Positions 7,114 through 14,478 of a stretch of 64,000 nucleotides of DNA are shown one piece after another (position 1 is the first letter of the stretch; each line of letters begins with the position of its first letter). The stretch is from Planctomycetota bacterium (GTDB taxonomy: Bacteria > Planctomycetota > E44-bin39): assembly GCA_004376375.1 (NCBI GenBank), contig SOJX01000065.1:1-64000 (forward strand). The letters run 5' to 3'. The position numbers and the translations under genes were made by a program. The notes under the pieces were generated by a model. That model saw nothing but the letters and a program-made list of their open reading frames with translations. It had not been told where the DNA came from and made no database searches.

Positions 7114-8565
7114 TCAGAATTTCACGCGGATGCCGGCGGTCAGCTCGCCGCGCCGGCCGACGCTGAAAAACATCTTGTCGAAAAAGGATTTCTCTTTCAC
7201 CTGTACTTTGAATTCTTCGTGCAGGTCTTCATTGTACTCGGTTACCGAGACGGCGCCGTTGTAGATGTTCCCCATATAGAAAGTGAGTGCGACTGAAGCG
7301 AAAATATAGCCCGCGGTGTTGTTGTCTCTCTTGAAACTTTCGTAAGAGCCCCACGTGAAAAGGCCGGTCAGGATGAACGAGCCGACCGCGTTCTCCCAGC
7401 GGTGGGCGTAAACCTGGCCTGCGCCGGGGATGATTGCCGAGAGGATGCCGCCTGCGATTTTGTTTTTCTCGGGGAGGTCGGTTCCTCTCAGCAGCTCATT
7501 CGGCATTATTTCCATCGTGCTCGAGATCCATGTCTTCCTGTCCTTGAGTTCGGTCAGCGTCGCGTACGCGTCCTCGTATTTTGCCTCCTCGACGTGGCTG
7601 CAGTAGATGAGGTATTCGGCGAGGTCGGGCCGCGACGGCGCTGGCCGTACAGCTTCGAGTTCTTTCTCGATTATTTTTCTGCAGCGGCTGCGGCACGGTT
7701 CGTAGCGCTTCCCCAGGAAATCTGCAAGCGCCGCCTTGAGCGGAAGAAAATTGTAGGCTGCATCATGCTGTTTTTCCATGACGCGGTCGTAGGCTTTTGC
7801 GGCGCTCCCGTACCGCGCGCCGAGGAAGTAGCACTCGCCGACAAGGAACTGAGCGTCGTCGGCCAGTGGATGTGCGGGATAATACGTAATAAAACGGCTG
7901 AACTCCGTTATCGCGCGGTAGAGGTCGCGGTCGGCGTAGAGTGCGAGCCCGTAACGGAACAGTTTCGCCTGTTCGCCGGCCGCCGCCCCGAGTTCGGTTT
8001 CCCAGGGCCCGGTTTTCGGCACAATAGCTTTCAGAATCTCGGCCAGGCGGGTTTCGCCTGCGTTTATTTTCGGCGGGAACTCGGGCCGCTCGGAGCGGTC
8101 GGGGTCGGGCAGGTAATTTGCCGCGGGCGGGTCGTGGAGCTTTGGGCCGTCCGGCGTCCGGATCTGTGCGTAAAAATGCCTCGCCCCCCAGTTGCAGCGG
8201 ATGAGCCTGTCGGCCGTCATCAGAAGCCCCCAGAAGCCTCCGAACTTTTTCAGCGACTCGACGGAGTAGCCGGAGCAGCTCGGTTTGAACTGGCAGCCGT
8301 AATGCTTGTGCTCGGACGCGGTTATCTGGTAGGCGCGGACGGCGAGCCAGAACGTCATCCCGGCCGGGCCCATCATGCGGGAAGGTTCCTTTTCATCTTC
8401 AAGGCCTTCCCGGTCGGGGATTTTTCCGACTAATGTCGTGGCCCGCGACGGCAATGCCCAGGGGATTTCGCCGAACGGGTCGAGCAGAGGTTTTTTCTTC
8501 TTCGGCGCCGCGCACCCGGCAAGCAGCGAGGCGGTCAGGATTATTACAACTGTCCTAGTGTGCAT
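7114..8565 (-). CDS. Lipoprotein fusing YidD-like domain, TPR-like repeats and a C-terminal membrane domain
   Basis: 483 aa from the preferred start; the frame is open to 8607. The start at 8565 gives an ideal lipoprotein signal, MHTRTVVIILTASLLAGC, with Cys18 lipidated. Residues 70-130 match YidD, the membrane protein insertion efficiency factor, including its hallmark GCQFKPSCSGYS and the following KKFGGFWGLLMTADRLIRC. The middle (about 190-375) is helical and TPR/BamD-like, with LADDAQFLVGECYFLGARY. The C-terminal part has SAIIPGAGQVYAHRWENA followed by two or three hydrophobic helices, resembling the DUF5683/TM2-like 'SAIIPGAGQ' modules. YidD is normally a free 70-110 aa cytoplasmic-face protein next to rnpA and yidC, so a secreted lipid-anchored fusion is odd. 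No clear ribosome site marks the start. Confidence 0.75.
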   Translation of the reverse strand: MHTRTVVIILTASLLAGCAAPKKKKPLLDPFGEIPWALPSRATTLVGKIPDREGLEDEKEPSRMMGPAGMTFWLAVRAYQITASEHKHYGCQFKPSCSGYSVESLKKFGGFWGLLMTADRLIRCNWGARHFYAQIRTPDGPKLHDPPAANYLPDPDRSERPEFPPKINAGETRLAEILKAIVPKTGPWETELGAAAGEQAKLFRYGLALYADRDLYRAITEFSRFITYYPAHPLADDAQFLVGECYFLGARYGSAAKAYDRVMEKQHDAAYNFLPLKAALADFLGKRYEPCRSRCRKIIEKELEAVRPAPSRPDLAEYLIYCSHVEEAKYEDAYATLTELKDRKTWISSTMEIMPNELLRGTDLPEKNKIAGGILSAIIPGAGQVYAHRWENAVGSFILTGLFTWGSYESFKRDNNTAGYIFASVALTFYMGNIYNGAVSVTEYNEDLHEEFKVQVKEKSFFDKMFFSVGRRGELTAGIRVKF

Positions 8566-8680
8566 GATACGGTCCATCCAGGTGATGTAATTCTCATGCT
8601 TTAGCACGCAAAGCGTGGCATGTCAAAGGATTTTCGGGCAAAGAGGTAATGCGGCAATGCTTCAGTTAAGGGGGGCGGAT

Positions 8681-8704
8681 GTTAGCCGCGCCGCTTGCGG
8701 CGCG
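8681..8704. repeat. 24-bp interspersed palindromic element, copy 1
   Basis: GTTAGCCGCGCCGCTTGCGG plus CGCG. The core CGCGCCGC-TT-GCGGCGCG folds into an 8-bp GC stem. Identical 24-mers occur at 13168 and 23552. It lies in the gap between the YidD-fusion gene and a toxin-antitoxin pair, where nothing else was found. Confidence 0.75.
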
Positions 8705-8800
8705 TGCCATTGCGAGGAGTTTAAATATTAACCTATGTCCTGGGAATATCCTGATCATCTACATAATGCGGGTCAAATTCCCCGCAGGCAGCGCCGAATC

Positions 8801-9028
8801 CTATCTGTACACAACTACTTCCACGGGACGTTCAACAGCAAGGCTTTTTCGGTGCATCTTGATGCGTTCAATCTCGTGCAGCGTCTCAGCAGTGAAGTAA
8901 CTCTCCCCACACTTTGGGCAACTGACCACGGGTATTTTCTCTATGACAAGCAAATTCCTGCCTTTCCCGTATGTCCTGTTCACTTTTCGGATACGCGCGC
9001 ATCTTTTCCCGCAAACATCACAGACCAT
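8801..9028 (-). CDS. YgiT-type zinc-finger antitoxin (MqsA N-domain-like)
   Basis: 75 aa. It begins MVCDVCGK and continues to VVSCPKCGESYF: two CxxC pairs about 35 residues apart, the zinc-binding arrangement of YgiT/MqsA N-terminal domains. The C-terminal TAETLHEIERI stretch is helical. It follows the DUF4258 gene by 16 bases on the same strand. In known loci of this arrangement the zinc-finger protein neutralises the DUF4258 toxin. It lacks the C-terminal HTH of full MqsA, so it may not be the operon's repressor. Confidence 0.8.
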   Translation of the reverse strand: MVCDVCGKRCARIRKVNRTYGKGRNLLVIEKIPVVSCPKCGESYFTAETLHEIERIKMHRKSLAVERPVEVVVYR

Positions 9029-9044
9029 TCTTCAACCTCCTCCA

Positions 9045-9329
9045 TCACAGTGCGTACACCGTGATAATAACAAGTTTCCCGCTCATACCTGTCTTGACAA
9101 TCACTTCTATATTATTTCCGCTAACAGACTTGCCCTTGACGCGGTACTTGCGCTCGCTGGTAAGCCTGTCTTTCTGCCTCTCTATCACTGCGCCCGTCAA
9201 AATGCAGCGTTCAACATCATAGATACTCAATCCGTCGTCGCTCATTTCCTCTTCAGCGTGGAGCGTCATTATGTATTCGTTCTTGCGGATCTTTTCCCGC
9301 ATATTCTTCAACACTCGTTCAAATTTCAT
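9045..9329 (-). CDS. DUF4258-family putative toxin
   Basis: 94 aa. The sequence shows the DUF4258 pattern: helical start MKFERVLKNMREKIRKNEYI, then MTLHAEEEMSDDGLSIYDVE with the conserved His and acidic residues, RCILTGAVIERQ, an RKYRVKGKS strand, and VIVKTGMSGKLVIITVYAL at the end. The family is related to the MqsR/RelE-like RNase fold and is commonly paired with a YgiT-type antitoxin, as here. The toxin-first order is typical for these pairs. No clear ribosome site is seen before the ATG. Confidence 0.75.
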   Translation of the reverse strand: MKFERVLKNMREKIRKNEYIMTLHAEEEMSDDGLSIYDVERCILTGAVIERQKDRLTSERKYRVKGKSVSGNNIEVIVKTGMSGKLVIITVYAL

Positions 9330-9479
9330 TTATTCATTTTACTGAAACTCCGCGCATTGGCAAGAAGTTCCTTGAGAAAATCACAAAAATGCCCCGCGAT
9401 TCCGCCTGAGGCGGACGCGGGAACGCGGCGCGGAGACACGAAAAAGCGCCGGCGGTTGCCGTTCGGCGCGGAAGTTGCG

Positions 9480-9540
9480 GTAGGCCCGACTCTCTAGTCG
9501 GGCAAATGGAAACGCCCGGCAAGAGTGCCGGGTCTACCGA
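9480..9540. repeat. Double-hairpin intergenic repeat
   Basis: Two adjacent hairpins: GCCCGACT-CTCT-AGTCGGGC and GCCCGGCA-AGAG-TGCCGGG, bracketed by TAGG and TCTACCG. This is the compact form of a widespread intergenic element type with 'flanking TAGACC/GGTCTA' ends. The rest of the 9330-9584 gap is GC-rich and holds no supportable gene. Confidence 0.65.
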
Positions 9541-9584
9541 TTACCCCCGGTAACTGAGGCATTACTGCGCGAAATCGATTTCCC

Positions 9585-9613
9585 TTGAATTCGGGAAAGG
9601 GCATTTATATAAT
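9585..9613 (+). promoter_or_regulatory. Sigma-70 promoter for the NuoE/NuoF-like operon
   Basis: TTGAAT at 9585-9590, a 17-bp spacer, TATAAT at 9608-9613. An AAAGGAGG ribosome site follows at 9629-9636. Confidence 0.6.
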
Positions 9614-9652
9614 CAGGCTCTATTCGGCAAAGGAGGATAAGAGAGTCCGATT

Positions 9653-10198
9653 TTGCCGAAAACCAGAGACGAAGCCCGCGAGGATGCCATGCCGGTTATC
9701 GATTCCACCCAATCTGAAGTTGACGAAATACTGGACAACCTGCCCGGCCGTTTCGGGAGAGAGCAGTCGAGCATAATCCCCGTTCTTCAATACACGCAGG
9801 AGAAATTCGGCTACCTGCCCGAGCCCGCCGTTATCGGAATCGCGAAGTATTGCCGCGTTTCCGCGAGTACCGTATACGGCATCGCCACGTTTTACGCCCA
9901 GTTCCGATTTACTCCCATCGGGAAGAACGTGATAACGGTCTGCCGCGGAACCGCCTGCCACGTGAGCGGCTGTCAGGGTCTGCTTGACGAGCTTGAAAAA
10001 TTACTCGGTATCGGACCGGACAGCACGACGCCGGACCTCGAATTCACAATCCAGACGGTTGCATGTTTCGGCTCATGCGCACTCGCTCCGGTAATACTGA
10101 TCAACGGGAAAGTGCACGGGCGCCAGACGCCGAAAAGTACCCGCAAGCTTATCAAGAAAATAAAAGCGCCGGCCGAGGCCGAGGAGAGCGTCAAATGA
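9653..10198 (+). CDS. NuoE/HydC-like [2Fe-2S] subunit of an NAD(H)-linked oxidoreductase
   Basis: 181 aa. This is the thioredoxin-fold 24-kDa subunit found in complex I, bifurcating hydrogenases and NAD-dependent formate dehydrogenases. A helical N-terminal half (IIPVLQYTQEKFGYLPE, VYGIATFYAQFRFTP) precedes the [2Fe-2S] cysteines CRGTACH and ACFGSCALAP. The start is uncertain: TTG at 9653 is 16 bases after a strong AAAGGAGG, while ATG at 9689 has only a short GAGG. It overlaps the NuoF-like gene by four bases (ATGA). No hydrogenase or NuoG-like gene adjoins, so the catalytic partner must be encoded elsewhere. Confidence 0.9.
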   Translation: MPKTRDEAREDAMPVIDSTQSEVDEILDNLPGRFGREQSSIIPVLQYTQEKFGYLPEPAVIGIAKYCRVSASTVYGIATFYAQFRFTPIGKNVITVCRGTACHVSGCQGLLDELEKLLGIGPDSTTPDLEFTIQTVACFGSCALAPVILINGKVHGRQTPKSTRKLIKKIKAPAEAEESVK

Positions 10199-12036
10199 CG
10201 AAGCTTTCCGAAAGCCGCGACCGGGCGAAATCGACCTGGGATTCAATTGAAAATAATTCAGAGCCGATTATTTTTCTGGGCGCCGCGACGTGCGGGCTTG
10301 CGGCAGGGGCCGATACTCTTGTCGAAAAGCTCGAAGCGGGCGGCGTAAAGGCGCGTATCGAAAAAGTCGGATGCCTCGGGACCTGTTTTGCCGAGCCGCT
10401 CGTCTACGTGAAGCTGCCGGGCGATCCGATCGTCGTATACAGCAGCGTAACGGAAGAGACGCTTGAAAATATCGTGGCCGACCATGTGGCCGGCGGCAAG
10501 GTGCGGGGCGACCTGGCGATGGGCGTGCTGGCGGATGAAGCGTTCGACGGCATCGAGCCGTTTTTCAAATTGCCCGCACTCAAACCGCAGGTGAGGATTG
10601 CGATAAGGAACTGCGGAATAATCGACCCGACAAATCTCGACCACGCGCTTGCACGCGGCGGCTACGAGGGCTTTGAGCGCGCGCTTTCGATGAAGCCCGA
10701 AGAGGTGATTGAAGAGGTAAAAGCCTCCGGCCTCCGCGGGCGTGGCGGCGGCGGTTTCCCGACCGGCCTCAAGTGGGGGTTCGCCCGCAAGTCATCGGGT
10801 GACGAGAAATACCTGATATGCAACGCGGACGAGGGCGACCCGGGTGCGTTCATGGACCGCAGCCTTATCGAGGGCGACCCGCACGCGGTGCTCGAGGGCA
10901 TGCTTATCGCCGCGTACGCCATCGGCTGCGCGCACGGATACGTTTACATCCGCGCCGAGTACCCGCTTGCCATCTCGCGGCTTGTGAATGCCATGGAGCA
11001 GATGGTGGAGCTGGGACTTCTCGGCGATAAAATTCTCGGAAGCGATTTATCGTTCGAGCTGAAGATAAAAGAGGGCGCGGGCGCGTTCGTTTGCGGCGAA
11101 GAGACCGCGCTGATGGCTTCAATCGAAGGCAAGCGCGGCATGCCCCGTCCGCGGCCGCCGTTTCCGGCGCATAAGGGCCTGTGGGGCAAGCCGACCAATA
11201 TTAATAACGTCGAGACGTTCGCGAACGTCGGTTCCATACTTCGCGAAGGCGCAGACTGGTACGCCGGTTACGGCACCGAGAAATCCAAAGGAACCAAGAC
11301 GTTTGCACTCGCCGGCAAGATTGAAAGGCCGGGTCTTATCGAAGTGCCGATGGGGATAATCCTCAAGGATGTTATTTATGAAGTCGGCGGCGGCGCACCC
11401 GACGGCGCCACGGTCAAGGCCGCGCAGACCGGTGGGCCTTCGGGCGGTTGTATTCCCGCGAAGTTTTTCGATTCCCCCATCGACTACGAGCGCCTGGCCG
11501 AACTCGGCAGCATAATGGGCTCGGGCGGGCTGGTCATACTTGACGAAACGAGCTGCATGGTCGACCTGGCGCGTTATTTTCTGGCGTTTACCCAGTCCGA
11601 GTCGTGCGGCAAGTGCGTGCCGTGCAGAATCGGGACGAAGCAGATGCTGAACACTCTCGAGAATATCTGCTGCGGGCGCGGGAAGGAAAGCGATATCGAG
11701 CTTCTTGTCGAGCTGGGCAACTCGATAAAGAAGGGTTCACTCTGCGGGCTCGGACAGACGGCGCCCAATCCCGTCCTGACGACGATTGAATTCTTCAGGG
11801 ATGAGTACGAAGCACACGTTAAGGATAACCGCTGCCCCGCGAAAGTCTGCGGGGGAATGTATTCGTTCGAGATACTGGAAGACCTTTGCAACGGCTGCGG
11901 CGTCTGCCGCAAAGTCTGCCCGTCGGACGCGATCGAGGGAAAGAAGAAGGTGCCTCACAAGATAATTCAGGAGAAGTGCATCAAGTGCGGCGCATGCTTC
12001 GACAAGTGTAAATTTGAGTCAATAATAAAAATATAA
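10195..12036 (+). CDS. NuoF/HydB-like flavoprotein with N-terminal thioredoxin-like domain and C-terminal 2x[4Fe-4S] ferredoxin
   Basis: 613 aa from the ATG that overlaps the NuoE-like stop; the frame runs open further upstream. Residues 20-115 are a [2Fe-2S] thioredoxin-like domain (GAATCGLAAGA, VGCLGTCFAEPLV). The core is the 51-kDa NADH/FMN module: GLRGRGGGGFPTGLKW (FMN/NADH), ICNADEGDPGAFMDR, GAGAFVCGEETALM, and the N3-type cluster SCGKCVPCRIGT with the distal Cys in SLCGLGQTAPNP. The C-terminus carries CNGCGVCRKVCP and CIKCGACFDKCK, two [4Fe-4S] clusters. This layout is that of HydB/HndC, which oxidises or reduces NAD(H) with electrons from ferredoxin or hydrogenase. The catalytic HydA subunit is not in the window. 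Confidence 0.93.
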   Translation: MTKLSESRDRAKSTWDSIENNSEPIIFLGAATCGLAAGADTLVEKLEAGGVKARIEKVGCLGTCFAEPLVYVKLPGDPIVVYSSVTEETLENIVADHVAGGKVRGDLAMGVLADEAFDGIEPFFKLPALKPQVRIAIRNCGIIDPTNLDHALARGGYEGFERALSMKPEEVIEEVKASGLRGRGGGGFPTGLKWGFARKSSGDEKYLICNADEGDPGAFMDRSLIEGDPHAVLEGMLIAAYAIGCAHGYVYIRAEYPLAISRLVNAMEQMVELGLLGDKILGSDLSFELKIKEGAGAFVCGEETALMASIEGKRGMPRPRPPFPAHKGLWGKPTNINNVETFANVGSILREGADWYAGYGTEKSKGTKTFALAGKIERPGLIEVPMGIILKDVIYEVGGGAPDGATVKAAQTGGPSGGCIPAKFFDSPIDYERLAELGSIMGSGGLVILDETSCMVDLARYFLAFTQSESCGKCVPCRIGTKQMLNTLENICCGRGKESDIELLVELGNSIKKGSLCGLGQTAPNPVLTTIEFFRDEYEAHVKDNRCPAKVCGGMYSFEILEDLCNGCGVCRKVCPSDAIEGKKKVPHKIIQEKCIKCGACFDKCKFESIIKI

Positions 12037-12050
12037 ACCGGAGGCGGTGA

Positions 12051-13172
12051 GTGGCTTACCCGATGCCGTTTTACGCCATAACCCGCCTTCAGATGATTAA
12101 TGCCGGCTTTCCCACTATTGCCTTCAGACTGTCTGCCGAAGATTTCCGATTATTGTTTCTGATTTTTTCCGCTTTGTTTGCCCTGTTTGCCGCGCGCGGA
12201 ATTTTTCATCTTTACGGCAAAATCCTGCGCAGGAAATACGTTTTGCGGACCCCGGAAGGGAAGGCCGCGCGTTTCGGATGCGTGCCGACCGTCGTGGCCT
12301 TTGTTATTGTCTTCTACGGCGCGCAGTTTACCGCGCCATGGATAAAGGCGGGAGCCGGCACGCACGGTCAATGGATATATGCGGCTGCAATCGGAATAAT
12401 AGCGTTTTTTCCCGTTGTGTACGTTGTTGCATGGTGGTTTTCGCGAAGGGTCGACATTTCCGCGCTTCAGACCGGCATGCTCCCTGAAGATGCGGTCCGC
12501 TCCGAAACGAAGAGAGGCGAGGAAATAAAGCAGACGGAACCTGCCGACATTGCCCGCATCGAGCCTGGTGCGATTCTCCTGGTTGAAATCGCCGCGTTTT
12601 ATTCCGCCGAGCTGGTTTACCCTCCAAGGCCGGCGGCCGTTTACGGCTTCGGCCATGCAGAACCCGTGCTGGAGCGGCCGCTGCGGGGCGCGTGGCTGCT
12701 GGAAGACAGGCTGTATCTTGCAGGCGCACATGCCATGGCCGGGGAAGGCAAATTACCGCCCCTGCTCGCCGCCGTCGCCACGCTGAGGGAAGGCGTGGAG
12801 CACGAGTTTGTCCGGCGTGTTTCACTTTCGTCTGTTCCGGTCACGCTCAGGCCGGGCGCCGTCAGGATATACGGCCTGGACGGGGAGGGCGCCCTGGTCT
12901 TTGACGTGGGTGTAAAACGTGAGCGGATTCTGCCGGGTAACCTGCCGGGTTCACCGGTAAAGTGGTCGGGTTACCTGCGGGCCGGTAACGCGGTTGCCAG
13001 GGAGAAAGTGGAAGCGTCGGTGGTTTCATTCAGAGTATTTCCTTCCGACAACGTGGTGATAATGCGCCCGGGAGTGAATATCCTCGACGTCGCAGAGGGC
13101 GCGCGCCCGGTCGTGCCGAATACGCCGGCGCCGATAACACGTGAACCGGGGCCTGGATTCTTTAAAAGTTAG
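12051..13172 (+). CDS. Hypothetical membrane protein downstream of the HydB-like gene
   Basis: 373 aa. Start GTG with GGAGG seven bases upstream, 14 bases after the flavoprotein stop, so it is probably the third gene of that operon. Three hydrophobic helices fall at about residues 25-55, 75-95 and 105-130. The C-terminal 200 residues look soluble, with beta-rich stretches (VPVTLRPGAVRIYGLDGEGA, VIMRPGVNILDVAEGARPVV). No family is recognised and nothing links it to electron transfer except position. Its TAG stop codon lies inside a copy of the 24-bp palindromic element. Confidence 0.7.
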   Translation: MAYPMPFYAITRLQMINAGFPTIAFRLSAEDFRLLFLIFSALFALFAARGIFHLYGKILRRKYVLRTPEGKAARFGCVPTVVAFVIVFYGAQFTAPWIKAGAGTHGQWIYAAAIGIIAFFPVVYVVAWWFSRRVDISALQTGMLPEDAVRSETKRGEEIKQTEPADIARIEPGAILLVEIAAFYSAELVYPPRPAAVYGFGHAEPVLERPLRGAWLLEDRLYLAGAHAMAGEGKLPPLLAAVATLREGVEHEFVRRVSLSSVPVTLRPGAVRIYGLDGEGALVFDVGVKRERILPGNLPGSPVKWSGYLRAGNAVAREKVEASVVSFRVFPSDNVVIMRPGVNILDVAEGARPVVPNTPAPITREPGPGFFKS

Positions 13173-13191
13173 CCGCGCCGCTTGCGGCGCG
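13168..13191. repeat. 24-bp interspersed palindromic element, copy 2
   Basis: Identical over 24 bases to 8681-8704 and 23552-23575. Here the element supplies the TAG stop codon of the 12051-13172 gene, so it has been inserted at, or has captured, a gene end. Confidence 0.75.
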
Positions 13192-13198
13192 AGTTTAA

Positions 13199-13260
13199 TT
13201 GTAGGGGCGAGCTCGCAGCTCGCCCTCTTTTTGGGGCGAGGCACGGCCTCGCCCCTACAA
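13199..13260. repeat. Palindromic 'GTAGGGGCGAG' intergenic element
   Basis: Outer arms TTGTAGGGGCGAG and CTCGCCCCTACAA pair with each other, and two inner hairpins (GGGCGAGCTCGCAGCTCGCCC and GGGGCGAGGC-acg-GCCTCGCCCC) lie between with a CTTTTT run. A related palindrome sits at 60656-60685. No gene was found in the rest of the 13261-13523 gap. Confidence 0.7.
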
Positions 13261-13523
13261 AATAATTTGCTTCTACTTTCAGGTAGAATACTTCCGGGAG
13301 AAGTGAATTAGTCTCCCTATTTATGCGCTAAAAAGTGCCAACATTTCGGTGAACGGGACAGTCAATGGTTTCTTCCCATCGGGGAACTCTAAGTCAAGCA
13401 AATCTCCTTTCCATCCTTCATCGTTTCAAGTAGCGCCTGCCTCCAAAGTATTAAGAAATATGTTCTGAGAATAAAAAGTTACCAAGCTCACATAGTATAA
13501 CGTATTTTCAGTGGAATCTAACT

Positions 13524-13823
13524 CTATGGTATCATGGAAAACAGGATTATTATTGAGGTAACTCCCATAAAAGTACCTAAAATACATAAAGATATTTTGT
13601 AATTTACCCAAACAGAGGATGCTCTAATATTTAATGCGAAGAAAAAATTTATAAAAGCTAAAATTACTGCCCATAAACAAAAAAAACTATCTGTTATCAT
13701 GGCGTCTCCTAATCCTCTATCCAGGAATGCACCGCCAAAGGCCACCATGCCTAATGAGAAAAATCCACACAAAATGCTTGGTGTGGCAAGTATTAGATTT
13801 CTTTTAGAATTATCTTTTTCCAT
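13524..13823 (-). CDS. Hypothetical three-helix membrane protein, AT-rich
   Basis: 99 aa. Hydrophobic segments at about residues 11-33, 43-65 and 73-98 (for example LCGFFSLGMVAFGGAFL, FCLWAVILAFINFFFAL). The N-terminus is charged (MEKDNSKRN). The gene and its surroundings are strongly AT-rich compared with neighbours, like 2155-2727. An AGAAATA-type weak ribosome site precedes the ATG. Family and function unknown; it could be a chance frame, though the helix pattern argues against that. Confidence 0.45.
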   Translation of the reverse strand: MEKDNSKRNLILATPSILCGFFSLGMVAFGGAFLDRGLGDAMITDSFFCLWAVILAFINFFFALNIRASSVWVNYKISLCILGTFMGVTSIIILFSMIP

Positions 13824-14074
13824 AGTATTTCTCCAATAATCTATTGTGGCACAGTTCGGTATGTTTGCTTTTTCTTCTTAGGAAACAATGTGGTCTCTAT
13901 GAAATAATGGCACATTTTTCAACATTAATTGGTTGACTAATTCAGCCTTTTTCAACATTCATTTTACAGAAAATTCGGGCGAGTGCAAGGAGAAGCTAAC
14001 ATCTGACACGTTGCGGGTGCGGGTAATATTTGTTGCTGTTTTGCCATGATAATATAGCGTGGAGCTCAATTAAT

Positions 14075-14331
14075 CGCCCCGCAGGGGCGTAAGTTCTCAG
14101 CCCTGGGTGAAACGGAGCGCCTGGAAGGCGCGGAGTGGAACCCAGGGTAGCGAATAAATAAAAACTACTTGCCCTGTAAGGGCAAAACGATATCCCCCAA
14201 TTGTCCCGCCCATTCAGGGCGGGTTGTTTATTGTGGACCTTTACCCAGGGTTCCATCCGGCTTCGCCGGATTCCACCCTGGGCTGAGAACTCTCGCCGCT
14301 TCGCGGCGATTACTTGAGCGGCTTCGCCGCG
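14075..14331. repeat. Composite ~250-bp hairpin-rich repeat ('CCCTGGG' element), copy 1
   Basis: A mosaic of hairpins in fixed order: CGCCCCGCAGGGGCG, a CCCTGGGT box, GGAAGGCGC, AACCCAGGGT, TGCCCTGTAAGGGCA, CCCGCCCATTCAGGGCGGG, ACCCAGGGTTCC, CCACCCTGGGCTGAGAACT, then CGCCGCTTCGCGGCG. Outer CCCTGGGT/ACCCAGGG boxes are in inverted orientation. The same order recurs at 32618-32838 and 45405-45654. The small frames over it are products of the repeat. The 13824-14074 and 14332-14478 flanks hold nothing supportable. Confidence 0.8.
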
Positions 14332-14478
14332 CATTTATAACAAAAAACATTACTCGCATCCTGCGTTGCCAAATAACGTATCCGTTCTTGCATATTCCCT
14401 TGTATTAAGGTATATTATACACGCAGCCGTTTTACTGCAAAAGGACTTTTGAAGTGCGTATTTTGAGGTATTTCCGAC

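Noticed and set aside
14075..14331. Small coding frames (for example 13996-14334 minus and 14169-14408 plus)
   Set aside because: Their peptides (GLRTYAP, FHPGLRT) are produced by the CCCTGGG repeat itself and differ between copies only as the repeat does.
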